Positions 35,638-44,435 of a DNA stretch of 64,000 bases are shown one piece after another (within the stretch, counting starts at the first letter, position 1; each line of letters begins with the position of its first letter). The DNA comes from Devosia salina (lineage in GTDB: Bacteria > Pseudomonadota > Alphaproteobacteria > Rhizobiales > Devosiaceae): positions 2,026,001 to 2,090,000 of the forward strand of contig NZ_CP080590.1 in the NCBI RefSeq assembly GCF_019504385.1. The letters run 5' to 3'. Both the position numbers and the translations under genes were made by a program. The notes below the pieces were generated by a model that ran no database searches, had not been told where the DNA came from, and worked only from the letters and a program-made list of their open reading frames with translations.

Positions 35638-36590
35638 GATGCGCTCACCTCAAGATAGCCATCGGCACCGGTCTCGATGGGCAAGGGATCGCAGATTCCG
35701 CCCCCGAACCGGCCGGCGGCGCCGGCATTGTTGAAGGCCAATAGCCATGGACGCCCCTGCCGGTCCTTGGCGATCCTGCCGGCATAGAGCCGCTCATCCA
35801 CCAGCAACCGAGCCTTCCCGAAATCGACCGGCCCCGGCAGGTCGTCGACCGGCAGGCTCCAGATGCCGCCGGCACTGCCAGCGCGCGCGCCACAGAGCTT
35901 GGCCCTGTCGCAGCAGAACAGCAAATGGTTCTGGCCGTCGATGTCGATCAGCTGGAACACTTCGAGATGGGCAAAACCGGACCCCGCCGCGCCCATCGGC
36001 GGCAGCGCGGTCCAGGTCTCGAGGTCGATCGAGGTCGCATGACCCATGATGCCGCGATCCGGCTCGGCGCCATTCTTGGCGCGCGCGGTGATCAGCATGT
36101 GCCAGCGGTGGTCGGCCTCGCGCCAGAACACCCAGGGATCGCGCCAGGCCTCCTCGGGCCAGGAGGAGCTGCCGAGCGTTTCATAGAGATCGCCATTCGC
36201 GCTCAGGACCGGCTCCGGCTGCTTATGCCAGGTAAAGAGGTCGCTCGATGTCGCAAGGCCGATGGTCTCGATATTGGCATTGCTGTCCGGGGACAAGAAC
36301 CGCGAGCCGGTATAGAACATGCGCCAATGCCCATCGGGACCCTTCACCACGCACCCGGTCCAGGTGGCACTGCCGTCAAAACTCCCCGGCGCACCGGCAT
36401 CGAAGGCCAGGCCATGATCGCGCCATGTGATCATGTCGGTCGAGGTCGCATGACCGATCCGCGCATTGCGGTGCCGGAGGTCCGGATTGCCCAGCGCCTT
36501 GGGAGCGTGCAGATAGAACAGGTGGTACAGATCGCCATCGTCGGCGAGCCAGAAGTCCCAGACCCAATGATCCGGCAGATGGAATGCCAC
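35634..36590 (-). CDS. Glycoside hydrolase family 32-like protein
   Basis: A 318-residue five-bladed beta-propeller of the GH32/GH68 clan. The N-terminus has HWVWDFWLADDGDLYHLFYL with the nucleophile Asp, WRDPWVF is the RDP motif, and HLEVFQL gives the acid/base Glu. It lacks the C-terminal beta-sandwich of classical GH32 invertases and has no signal peptide, so it would cut a fructoside in the cytoplasm. GTG 36590 is the only start, because a stop codon lies two codons upstream; AAGGGG sits eight bases before it. Exact linkage unknown. Confidence 0.82.
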   Translation of the reverse strand: MAFHLPDHWVWDFWLADDGDLYHLFYLHAPKALGNPDLRHRNARIGHATSTDMITWRDHGLAFDAGAPGSFDGSATWTGCVVKGPDGHWRMFYTGSRFLSPDSNANIETIGLATSSDLFTWHKQPEPVLSANGDLYETLGSSSWPEEAWRDPWVFWREADHRWHMLITARAKNGAEPDRGIMGHATSIDLETWTALPPMGAAGSGFAHLEVFQLIDIDGQNHLLFCCDRAKLCGARAGSAGGIWSLPVDDLPGPVDFGKARLLVDERLYAGRIAKDRQGRPWLLAFNNAGAAGRFGGGICDPLPIETGADGYLEVSAS

Positions 36591-36614
36591 TCCTCAGGCC
36601 CCTTTCCGAGGTCT

Positions 36615-36643
36615 TTGCTAAAACCATTTAGCACATGCTATGG
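36615..36643. promoter_or_regulatory. LacI-type operator and divergent promoter region
   Basis: TGCTAAA, ACCA, TTTAGCA (36616-36633) is a perfect 7-4-7 dyad, the twin of that at 34414. On the plus strand TTGCTA (36615-36620), 17 bases, then CTATGG (36638-36643) could be the regulator's promoter. The dyad lies 26 bases before the GH32-like gene, so one repressor can control both directions. Confidence 0.7.
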
Positions 36644-36723
36644 TCTGTCAAACTTGTCAAGCGGGGGTCGCGTGGTTATCCAATCCATGGGGCGGCTACG
36701 CGCCGGGGGAAGGTTTCGAGGCT

Positions 36724-37773
36724 TTGGCAAAAAAGCGTGTAACTCTGGCGGATGTGGCGCGCCTGGCTGGCCTGTCGACGACCGCGGCATCCATGATTCT
36801 CACCGGCCGTCCGGATACCCGCCTCTCGCCCGAGGCGCACAAGCGGGTGCATGATGCGGCCGCGCAGCTTGGCTATCGGCCCAATGTGGCTGCGCGGGCG
36901 CTGCGCACCGACAAGTCCCGCTCCATTGCCTTCATCTCCGACTATGTCGCCACCACGCGTTTCGCCAGCGGCCTTATCCGGGGCGCACTGGCAGCCGCCG
37001 AAGATGCCAAGCATGTCATGCTCGTGCTGGAGACCGGCGGCGAGCCGGCCCGCGAAATCCAGGCGATCGAGGCGGCCCTCGACCGGCAGGTGGACGGGCT
37101 GATCTTTGCCGCAATGCGCGCGCGCGAAGTCTTCGTCCCCGACATGGCGATCAACATCCCCGTGGTCATGCTCAACGGCACCAGTGCGCGGTTTCCGGTT
37201 TCCGTCCTGCCCGATGAATATCGCGGCGGCCGCGCCGCAGTGGAGCTGCTGATCCAGTCCGGCATCTCGGACGATATTGTCCTTCTGGGCCACAATGCGC
37301 AGCAGGAAGAGGGCTTGTTCCGCTCCGAAACCATTGCCCGCCGCTTCGAGGGCATTCGCGATGCCATGTCGGAGGCCGGTCTTCATTTCGTCGAGGAACT
37401 GAGCTGCTGGAACTGGGAGCCGGGCTATGGCTATGACTTGACGCGCAAGCTGCTCAAGTCCCGCCGTCCCCGCGCCCTCCTCTGCCTCAATGATCGGCTT
37501 GCCTTTGGTGCCTACCAGGCTCTGGCCGAGGCCGGTCTCGGCATACCCGACGACGTCGCCCTGGTATCCTTCGACAACGACGAGATCGCCTCCTATCTGC
37601 GCCCGGGTTTGACCACGATCGGCCTGCCGCACGAGGACATGGGTCATCGCGCTGTCGACCTGCTGCTCGGCGCCGCGGAGGCTGCAGACGCCAACCTGAT
37701 GCCAATGCCGGTCGTTGTCAGGGGCTCGCTCCCCACCAGACCCGCTTCGTCCGCCGTCAAGCCACCCCGCTGA
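36724..37773 (+). CDS. LacI family transcriptional regulator
   Basis: A 349-residue LacI regulator: helix-turn-helix MAKKRVTLADVARLAGLSTT with hinge helix YRPNVAARALRT, then a periplasmic-binding-protein-like sugar domain. TTG 36724 is chosen over ATG 36640 because the HTH begins there and the ATG would fall inside the likely -10 of its own promoter. AAGG lies about ten bases upstream. It is divergent from the GH32-like and serine-hydrolase genes, and its operator type occurs before both of the neighbouring operons. Confidence 0.88.
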   Translation: MAKKRVTLADVARLAGLSTTAASMILTGRPDTRLSPEAHKRVHDAAAQLGYRPNVAARALRTDKSRSIAFISDYVATTRFASGLIRGALAAAEDAKHVMLVLETGGEPAREIQAIEAALDRQVDGLIFAAMRAREVFVPDMAINIPVVMLNGTSARFPVSVLPDEYRGGRAAVELLIQSGISDDIVLLGHNAQQEEGLFRSETIARRFEGIRDAMSEAGLHFVEELSCWNWEPGYGYDLTRKLLKSRRPRALLCLNDRLAFGAYQALAEAGLGIPDDVALVSFDNDEIASYLRPGLTTIGLPHEDMGHRAVDLLLGAAEAADANLMPMPVVVRGSLPTRPASSAVKPPR

Positions 37774-37829
37774 CCTTTCGGCCCAACGGCCCCATCCGGT
37801 CGGGATTGGCAGCGCCAATAGGTGCAATC

Positions 37830-37857
37830 CGCCGATGGCAGGATCAGTCCATCGGCG
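37830..37857. terminator. Convergent terminator hairpin
   Basis: CGCCGATGG and CCATCGGCG form a perfect nine-pair stem with a ten-base loop, 56 bases after the LacI stop and overlapping the end of the CitE-like gene. It probably separates the two converging transcripts. No T-run. Confidence 0.5.
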
Positions 37858-38650
37858 CGCGTCCTGCGGACCGGAGAATGGCTTCTGCCCGGGCCCGTAG
37901 CGGCTTGTCGATCATCTGGCCATTGAGGCTGACCGTGCCCTCGGTCGCAGCCACCGCCAGGGCCCAGGCGATATCGGCCTCGCTCGGTGCGAAAGCCGTA
38001 TTGAAGATGGGCACCGCGGAGGGGTGAACGCAGGTCGAGCCGTCAAAGCCATGACGCCGCGCATCGCGCGCTGCCGCGGTCAGTCCATCGAGATCGGCAT
38101 AGTCGGCAATGGAGCGCAGCAGGCCCAGCGACAGCTTGCCGGCCGCCTTGGCGGCGTAATGCACCATGAGCTTCGGTTGCAGCAGCACATCGGGGTCGGG
38201 CCGGCCACCCAGCGCCAGTGCAAAATCCTCGCTGCCCAGGTTCACGGCCCCGACTGCGGGATGACGTGCAATCGCGGCCGCATCCAGGAGTGCGGCCGGA
38301 CTTTCAATCGTCGCCAGCACGGGCAGCCCGGGCGCTCCCGCGCGCTGCAGGCAGGAGGCCAGCTCATCCAGCGAAGCCAGGTCGGCCTTGGGGCAGACCA
38401 GCCAGTCGACGCCGGCCGCGACCGCGGCATCCACATCACCGGCGACACCCGCATTGACCCGCACCGCCACCTGGCTCTCGCCTTGCCGCAGGCTCTCGAC
38501 AGCCGCACCAAGCCCGGCGCGGGCGGCATCCTTGCGCGCGTCCGCGACTGCATCCTCGAGATCGAGTATGATGCAATCGGCGTCCCGCTCATGCGCCTTG
38601 GCGATGAAGCGATCCTGGTCCGCCGGCACATAGAGCCACGAGCGCATCAC
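37844..38650 (-). CDS. HpcH/HpaI aldolase / citrate-lyase-beta (CitE) family protein
   Basis: A 268-residue TIM-barrel lyase of the CitE/malyl-CoA lyase group: SWLYVPADQDRFIAKA, the metal motif IILDLEDAV, PVLATIESPAAL and NLGSEDFALALGG. Such enzymes join or cleave C-C bonds of CoA esters (malyl-CoA, citramalyl-CoA and similar). GTG 38650 overlaps the CoA-transferase stop by four bases; ATG 38647 is an alternative. As the last gene of the long minus-strand operon, it would act on the CoA ester made by its neighbour. Substrate unknown. Confidence 0.87.
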   Translation of the reverse strand: MMRSWLYVPADQDRFIAKAHERDADCIILDLEDAVADARKDAARAGLGAAVESLRQGESQVAVRVNAGVAGDVDAAVAAGVDWLVCPKADLASLDELASCLQRAGAPGLPVLATIESPAALLDAAAIARHPAVGAVNLGSEDFALALGGRPDPDVLLQPKLMVHYAAKAAGKLSLGLLRSIADYADLDGLTAAARDARRHGFDGSTCVHPSAVPIFNTAFAPSEADIAWALAVAATEGTVSLNGQMIDKPLRARAEAILRSAGRAPMD

Positions 38651-39843
38651 GCCTGCTTTCGGAATTGGCGGTCAAAACCCAGTTCAGCCAGAAGTTCCGG
38701 CCCGTGCTGGTTCAGCGCAGGTGCGGGTCGACGAAACTGTCCCGGCGTTGCCGACAGGCGCGGCACCACATTATGCATCGGCATGGCGTCGAAACTGTCG
38801 TCATCGAGCTCGACCACGATTTCCCGCTCCACAAAATGCTGGTCGGCAAGGGCATCCGCAATATCGTAGACTGGGCCGACCGTGGCGCCCGCAGCGCGCA
38901 TCTCCTCGAGCGCGACGTCGCGGTCGCGTGTCGCGAACCACTCCGAGATCACGCCATCGACTAGATCGCGATGCTTCACCCGGTCCGAATTGGTGGCAAA
39001 GCGCGGATCCGCGTTCATTTCCGGATGACCGATGATCTCGAAGATGCGCCGCGCCACCGCCTGGGTCGATCCGGAAAGGGCCACATAGGACCCATCGGCA
39101 CAGCGATAGACATTGCGCGGCGACGCCGTATTGGAGGCGCTGCCGACGCGCTGCTTTATCTGCCCCGTCTTGCTGAAAATACCAGCTTCGGGCCCCAGCA
39201 CGGAGAACATGGATTCAAGCAGCGACAGGTCGATCACCTGCCCTGCCCCACCCCGCGCATCGCGCGCATAAAGCGCCATCATGGCCGCCGAGGCGCCGTA
39301 GATGCCCGCGATCATGTCCGCCAGCGCCAGCGGCGGCAACACTGGCTCGCGATCAGGAAAGCCGGTGCGCGCGGCAAAGCCGCTCATCGCCTCGACAATC
39401 GTGCCGAAGCCGGGCAGATGCGCATAGGGGCCGGTCTGGCCAAAGCCGGAAATGCGCATCACCACCAGTTTCGGATTGCGCGCCAGTAGCGTCTCGGGCC
39501 CCAGCCCCATCTTCTCGAGCGTCCCGGGCCGATAGTTCTCGATGAACACATCCGCGGTTTCAATCAGTGCCCAGAGCACGTCCATCTGCGCCGCCTCGCG
39601 CAGATTGAGGCAGATGGACCGCTTGTTGCGGCCATAGGCCTTCCAGAAGAACGAGTGCCCGTCCTCCTTCCAGTCGCGCAGCGGATCGCCTTCGGGCGGC
39701 TCCACCTTGATCACATCGGCGCCGAAATCGGCCAGTTGCAGGCTCATCATATTGCCCGCCATCAGCCGCGACAGGTCGATCACCCGCAGCCCCGCCAGGG
39801 GGCCGGTCGCCTCGGCATCGAAATGACGTCTTTTGAGGCTCAC
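38647..39843 (-). CDS. CaiB/BaiF family CoA-transferase (family III)
   Basis: A 398-residue family III CoA-transferase: LAGLRVIDLSRLMAGNMMS at the start, DVIKVEPPEGDPLRDW, NKRSICLNLR, FIENYRPGTLEKMGL, with a candidate catalytic Asp in PLALADMIAGIYG. The start is GTG 39843, overlapping the ATPase stop by four bases; a longer frame continues into the ATPase gene only by chance. Directly followed by the CitE-like gene. A transferase-lyase pair recalls itaconate or malate-type CoA pathways, so the cell may activate and then cleave a dicarboxylic product. Confidence 0.9.
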   Translation of the reverse strand: MSLKRRHFDAEATGPLAGLRVIDLSRLMAGNMMSLQLADFGADVIKVEPPEGDPLRDWKEDGHSFFWKAYGRNKRSICLNLREAAQMDVLWALIETADVFIENYRPGTLEKMGLGPETLLARNPKLVVMRISGFGQTGPYAHLPGFGTIVEAMSGFAARTGFPDREPVLPPLALADMIAGIYGASAAMMALYARDARGGAGQVIDLSLLESMFSVLGPEAGIFSKTGQIKQRVGSASNTASPRNVYRCADGSYVALSGSTQAVARRIFEIIGHPEMNADPRFATNSDRVKHRDLVDGVISEWFATRDRDVALEEMRAAGATVGPVYDIADALADQHFVEREIVVELDDDSFDAMPMHNVVPRLSATPGQFRRPAPALNQHGPELLAELGFDRQFRKQA

Positions 39844-40907
39844 GGACGCAGTCTCTCGCCGCTGGACTTGTCGAACAGCAATACCTTGTCCGCGTCGATG
39901 CCCAGCGCCATGGCCTGACCGGGCGAAAGCAGGTCGGCATCGCGGATCACGACGCTGAGCTCGGCCGCGCCGATGCGCGCCCGCACCTCCTGCGCCTCGC
40001 CCGTCGGCTCCACCACAATGGCCTCGGCGGCCACGCCGGTCGGGGCAAGCGTCATGTGCTGCGGGCGGACGCCATAGACCAGCGGCGTACCCGCTGCCAG
40101 CGTCAGGGCCCTGGGGATCGGCAGCTCGGTGCCGTTCGGCAAGGCGACGCTTTCCTTGTCCGGCCCCAGCGCGGTCACGTCCAGCAGGTTCATTTCCGGC
40201 GAGCCGATGAAGCCCGCCACGAACAGATTGGCCGGATTGTTGTAGAGTTCGAGCGGCGCCCCGGCCTGCTCGATCTTGCCGCCATTGAGCACCACGATCG
40301 TGTCGGCCATGGTCATGGCCTCGGTCTGGTCGTGGGTGACATAGATCGTCGTCTTGCCCAGCCGCTGGTGCAGCGCCTTGATCTCGCCGCGCATGCGCAC
40401 GCGCAGTTTGGCGTCCAGGTTCGAGAGCGGTTCGTCGAACAGGAAGGCCCGCGGATTGCGCACGATGGCCCGCCCCATGGCCACCCGCTGCCGCTGTCCG
40501 CCCGAGAGAGCCCTGGGCAACCGGTCCAGCAGGTCCTCGAGCCCCAATATGCGCGCCGCCTCGGCCACCCGCTCCTTGCGCTCCGCCTTGGGAACGCCGC
40601 CGAGCCTGAGCGCAAAGCTCATATTGTCGGCCACGTTCATATGCGGATAGAGCGCATAGGACTGGAACACCATGGCCAGGTCCCGCTCCTTGGCCGGCAT
40701 GTTGTTGACCACTTTGCCGCCGATCCTGATCTCGCCGCCCGAAATGTCCTCGAGCCCGGCGATCATGCGCAAAAGCGTGGACTTGCCACACCCGGACGGG
40801 CCGACCAGCACCACGAATTCCCCCGTCTCCATGCTGAGCGAGAGATCGCGGATGACTGTCATCCCGCCATAGCTCTTGCTGACATGCTTGAGCTCGATTT
40901 CGGCCAT
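39840..40907 (-). CDS. Sugar ABC transporter ATPase, UgpC-like (CUT1)
   Basis: A 355-residue ATPase with Walker A GPSGCGKST, FQSYALYPHMNVADNMSF, LSGGQRQR, AFLFDEPLSNLDAKLR and TOBE segment GVRPQHMTL. It follows the large ADP-ribosylglycohydrolase-family gene by nine bases and overlaps the CoA-transferase gene by four. It is the only ATPase in this operon, so it should power the Lpl-type permeases at 45896-47778. Confidence 0.92.
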   Translation of the reverse strand: MAEIELKHVSKSYGGMTVIRDLSLSMETGEFVVLVGPSGCGKSTLLRMIAGLEDISGGEIRIGGKVVNNMPAKERDLAMVFQSYALYPHMNVADNMSFALRLGGVPKAERKERVAEAARILGLEDLLDRLPRALSGGQRQRVAMGRAIVRNPRAFLFDEPLSNLDAKLRVRMRGEIKALHQRLGKTTIYVTHDQTEAMTMADTIVVLNGGKIEQAGAPLELYNNPANLFVAGFIGSPEMNLLDVTALGPDKESVALPNGTELPIPRALTLAAGTPLVYGVRPQHMTLAPTGVAAEAIVVEPTGEAQEVRARIGAAELSVVIRDADLLSPGQAMALGIDADKVLLFDKSSGERLRP

Positions 40908-40916
40908 CCTCGCCTC

Positions 40917-43013
40917 CTAGCTTTCCGTGACCGCGAAGCGATCCACCGCCATCCGCCCGATCGAGCCGAGCCGCAGCCCGCTCATGCCATGGGCAAACCT
41001 GTCATCGGTGGCCGTCGCCACCACCGTGCCGTCAATGCTCAGCGTCAGCGCCGTACCTTCGGCCGCCAGCTCGATCCGATAGACCCTTCCTGCTTCAGGC
41101 GCGAACGGCACACTCGCCAGCACTTCCTGACCGAAATCGTGCCGGAGGATGACCGCCTGCCCATCCTGGAAGCCACCGGCATAGAACCGGTCGGTGCCCA
41201 TGACCCGCGCCGTCACCAGATGCGACTGCCCCGCCAGTGGCTCGATATCGGCGCTGACCACCACGTCCCGCGCATAGTAATGCCCGGTCCACATATCGGC
41301 ATTGGACGCCGCATGCGCATGGATGCGGCCGTCGCTCTTGGTCCAGTGCCCGCGGTTCCAGGTAAAGCGCGAAATCGCGCCCCATTCCTGCACCTCGGTC
41401 TTGGGATCAATCTCCAGGTGTCCCGGCCCCGACACGGAAAAATCGGCCAGGAACAACCGCCCCAGGAACTTGAGCCGCCCGAAATATTCGATTGAGATGC
41501 CGATCTCGTCGATGGCCTCGACACCCTCGGGCACCACGAATTCATAGTCCTGCCAGCCCGCGCTCGAGGGCACATCCCAGGCGCCGGTTTCCTCGATGGT
41601 CCCGCTCATGGTGCGCCGCACATAGGGCGCCACGCGCAGATTGCCGTCCCCGTTCCAGGGGTCGAGCCACAGCTTGAACCGTACCACCTGGCCCCCATCC
41701 ACCACCGGCGAGAACATCGGCCGATAGCGTTCGTCGTCGAAGTCGCTGCGGCGATAGAAAGGCTTCCAGAACACACGCCCGCCCTGCCCGCGCTCCAGCC
41801 GGTCGAGCTGGATTTCCAGCGACCCGCGCGAGCGCTCGACATGGCGTTCGTCCGAATGCCGAACGCTGATCTGGTTGAACCCTTCGGTGCGGAACCCATG
41901 GGTCGAGCCGGGCAGGTCAAAATCGAACCGCAGGCCGCGCCGGGTGAAATCTTCCAGCCACAGGGCCGGCACATCGCGCCCCGCCAGCTGCAGCGCCAGC
42001 ACTGTCAGCTCCCGCGCAAAACTCGGTATGTCGACAATATTGATCGACCCCACGATCCCCGACGCCACGAGGAAATCATTGATCGGCTTGCGATATTTGT
42101 CCCAGCTCGGATCGAGCCCCTGGAAGGTGCCGACAATGGCCGCCGCATTGCCCGCATTGCAGTCCGTGTCCCAGCCGGCCATGGTGGCAATCTCGGCCGT
42201 GCGCGGCAACGAACCCTTGCCATAAAGGATGGCCATGATCGTCACCCCGGCATTGGGGATGATGTGGCAGACGCCCGGATAGCGGTCATAACCCCAGTCG
42301 GCGGTCAGCATGTCACGGCAGGCCCGCCAGTCGTCCGGATTGACCCGATGGAAGTCGATCACGGCCCGGCAGACCTTCGCATAGGTCGAACCGGGATCGA
42401 CCTGGGCCAGCGCCGTCTCGATGATCTCGTCGATGCTGCCCGCCTCAAAGGCCGCGGCAATCGCCGCCGCGCAGAAGCGCGCGCCATTGAGCCCGTCGCC
42501 ATCATGGGCCACAGACGCCGCCATGGCCGACATGTCCGCCGCGCGCTTGGGATTGCCCGGGTTCACCCAGCCCCAGCTATCGATGAAGATCTGCCCGCCG
42601 ATCTGCTCGGCCACGGTCGTGCCATTGGTGGCGATGGCGCCCGAAAGCGGCGCCGGCAGCCCGGCCTGAAGATTCTTGTAGGCGGTGTGTTCGGTCGAAA
42701 CGCCGAACCCGCCCCACCAATACATGCCATGCTCCTCGGCGGCATAGTTGAGCCAGGTCTTGCCCACGTCCTCGGCGGTGCAGTCGAGCCCGTAGTCGCG
42801 TAGCGCGCGAATGAAATAGACCGGCCCATTGGTGTCATCGTCGGCAGCGAAATTCTTGAAATCGCGCAGATATTGCGTCACCTCGCCATAGGTGTCGCGA
42901 ATGCGCTCATAGCTCCAGATGGTCGGCTCGACGGGCGCCCCCAGGCGCACGCCAATGGCCTTGGCGATGAAGCCGGCATAGATCTTTTCGAGGATTTGGG
43001 TGTCGGAGAGCAT
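40917..43013 (-). CDS. ADP-ribosylglycohydrolase family protein with C-terminal sugar-binding-like region
   Basis: A 698-residue protein in two parts. Residues 1-350 are an ADP-ribosylglycohydrolase (DraG) fold: GFIAKAIGVRLGAPVE, metal motif ADDDT (57-61) and GWDTDCNAGNAAAIVG (281-). Residues 370-698 are beta-rich, ending with a LamG-like segment (YRIELAAEGTALTLSIDGTV). There is no signal peptide. DraG enzymes cleave N- or O-glycosidic ADP-ribose bonds using two Mg2+; the beta-region may hold a glycan or nucleoside conjugate. It is next to a second, short DraG-family gene (nine bases apart). The substrate is unlikely to be a protein, given the import genes around it (inference). Confidence 0.85.
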   Translation of the reverse strand: MLSDTQILEKIYAGFIAKAIGVRLGAPVEPTIWSYERIRDTYGEVTQYLRDFKNFAADDDTNGPVYFIRALRDYGLDCTAEDVGKTWLNYAAEEHGMYWWGGFGVSTEHTAYKNLQAGLPAPLSGAIATNGTTVAEQIGGQIFIDSWGWVNPGNPKRAADMSAMAASVAHDGDGLNGARFCAAAIAAAFEAGSIDEIIETALAQVDPGSTYAKVCRAVIDFHRVNPDDWRACRDMLTADWGYDRYPGVCHIIPNAGVTIMAILYGKGSLPRTAEIATMAGWDTDCNAGNAAAIVGTFQGLDPSWDKYRKPINDFLVASGIVGSINIVDIPSFARELTVLALQLAGRDVPALWLEDFTRRGLRFDFDLPGSTHGFRTEGFNQISVRHSDERHVERSRGSLEIQLDRLERGQGGRVFWKPFYRRSDFDDERYRPMFSPVVDGGQVVRFKLWLDPWNGDGNLRVAPYVRRTMSGTIEETGAWDVPSSAGWQDYEFVVPEGVEAIDEIGISIEYFGRLKFLGRLFLADFSVSGPGHLEIDPKTEVQEWGAISRFTWNRGHWTKSDGRIHAHAASNADMWTGHYYARDVVVSADIEPLAGQSHLVTARVMGTDRFYAGGFQDGQAVILRHDFGQEVLASVPFAPEAGRVYRIELAAEGTALTLSIDGTVVATATDDRFAHGMSGLRLGSIGRMAVDRFAVTES

Positions 43014-43022
43014 GGGCGGCTT

Positions 43023-44192
43023 TCAGGCTAGCGATAGTTGGGAATAGGCGGCGTCGCGGGCCTGGGCGGCCGCGCGGTCGGTGGCGATGATGCTGGCGGC
43101 CTGGGCGGCGAAGCCGTCGGCCTGGGTCATGAGGTCGAGACGGTTGGCGCTGTTGAGCAGGGCGAGTTCTGACGGGTCGATCACCGCCTCGCCATGAAGC
43201 GCCCCAAGGATGGCTCCGGCCATCACGCCGATGGAATCGGTGTCGCGGCCAGAATTGATGCCGTCCGCCACCGATGTTCGGAAATCACCCCCGTTCAGCA
43301 GGCAGAAGCCAAGCGCCAGCGGCAGCTCCTCGATGGCCCGGAGGCGTGACGGCTGATAGGCATCGGTCAGCCGGCCGGCCTTCTCGGCGCTGTGGTTGAC
43401 GTCGTCGCCCATGGGCGAGTAGCGGCCGATGGCCTCGTGAAAGGCGGCCACGATGGCCGCGTGATCCCGGCCATTGCCCCGCTCGGCGCGCGCAATGCCG
43501 GCAATATCGGCAATCGCCTGCCGCGTCCCGTCCTTGGCCAGGAACTGCACCGTGTCCACGACAGTGTCGATATTGGTCCCCGGGACGAAGGCAGCGGCCA
43601 CTGCGGCGGCAAGCACGCCCGCGGCTTCCAGGCCATAGCTTTCCTGGTGGCCCGAGGCAAAGGCGATGGCCTCGTCATAGGCGGCCCGCGGATTGGCCGC
43701 GTTCACGGCGCCGATCGGCGCCACATACATCGCCGCCCCGCAATTGACCATGTTGCCGATACCGCCCTGCCGGGGATCGCACGAGCTCAACTGGTGCCGC
43801 TGGAAGATCCACTTCTCGGGGTAGAACAGGCGGTCGAGCAGCACGGTTTCGCGCTGCAATTCGGGAATCCAGCGCGGAACCCAGGCGATCTGGCGCACCA
43901 TGGCGTCGGCCATGTCCCAGGCGTCCAGATGCCGCCCGGTCTCGGCATAGACATCGCAGAGTGCCAGCGTCATCAGCGTGTCGTCGGTGACGATACCGTC
44001 GCCGCGCACCCGATTGTTCCGCTGCTCTGGCGGCAGGTCCATCTTGTGCCAGCGGGTATGCAGGCTCTCGACGCGCCCGTAGCGGCTGCGAATGGCCTCG
44101 GCCGAAAGCTTCTCCACGGGGGCGCCCAGGGCATCGCCCAGCGCCACGCCATAGATCATGGCTCGGATGCGGGATCGGAAAGATGGGGTCAT
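43023..44192 (-). CDS. ADP-ribosylglycohydrolase family protein
   Basis: A 389-residue DraG-family hydrolase with all family motifs: YGVALGDALGAPVEKLS, DGIVTDDTLM (metal residues 69-72) and GRDTDSIGVMAGAILGALHG. There is no signal peptide. It is single-domain, unlike its downstream neighbour. Probably removes ribose or ADP-ribose-like groups from a small imported molecule. The gap upstream to the binding-protein gene contains a palindromic repeat, so co-transcription across it is likely but not certain. Confidence 0.9.
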   Translation of the reverse strand: MTPSFRSRIRAMIYGVALGDALGAPVEKLSAEAIRSRYGRVESLHTRWHKMDLPPEQRNNRVRGDGIVTDDTLMTLALCDVYAETGRHLDAWDMADAMVRQIAWVPRWIPELQRETVLLDRLFYPEKWIFQRHQLSSCDPRQGGIGNMVNCGAAMYVAPIGAVNAANPRAAYDEAIAFASGHQESYGLEAAGVLAAAVAAAFVPGTNIDTVVDTVQFLAKDGTRQAIADIAGIARAERGNGRDHAAIVAAFHEAIGRYSPMGDDVNHSAEKAGRLTDAYQPSRLRAIEELPLALGFCLLNGGDFRTSVADGINSGRDTDSIGVMAGAILGALHGEAVIDPSELALLNSANRLDLMTQADGFAAQAASIIATDRAAAQARDAAYSQLSLA

Positions 44193-44264
44193 TGTGTTCT
44201 CGTCATTTCAGCCGGTCTGGTCGCTTCCCTCTGAGGGGGGATATTCAGGACTTTGCCGCTCCTG

Positions 44265-44400
44265 CCCGCCCTCCCCCTCGAGGGGAGGGTAGCGTCGCTG
44301 GGCCCGTAGGGCCCTAGCAAAGCTGGGGTGGGGTAACCCGGTGGGTCACTGAAAGGACCCCCACCCTCATTCCCTCCCCTCAAGGGGGAGGGAGGCGATG
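44265..44400. repeat. GC-rich palindromic intergenic repeat
   Basis: Two arms, CCTCCCCCTCGAGGGGAGGG (44270-44289) and CCCTCCCCTCAAGGGGG (44372-), are near-perfect inverted copies of each other and each is itself palindromic. Between them lie GGGGTGGGGTAACCC and GGACCCCCACC, which also pair. The layout is that of a small non-coding palindromic element of the kind found between genes in Hyphomicrobiales. It fills the 243-base gap between the binding-protein and DraG genes. Confidence 0.7.
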
Positions 44401-44435
44401 GAGCCGCCACATCGTTCGCAGCGGCTCTGTCAGGA

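Noticed and set aside
36640..36723. Extra N-terminal 28 residues on the LacI regulator from ATG 36640
   Set aside because: This ATG lies in the putative -10 element and the extra residues do not fit a LacI N-terminus. TTG 36724 begins exactly at the HTH.
38647..40791. One long frame joining the CoA-transferase to sequence inside the ATPase gene
   Set aside because: The upstream part is the ATPase gene read out of frame. The CoA-transferase starts at GTG 39843 with a four-base overlap, so it is not a natural fusion.
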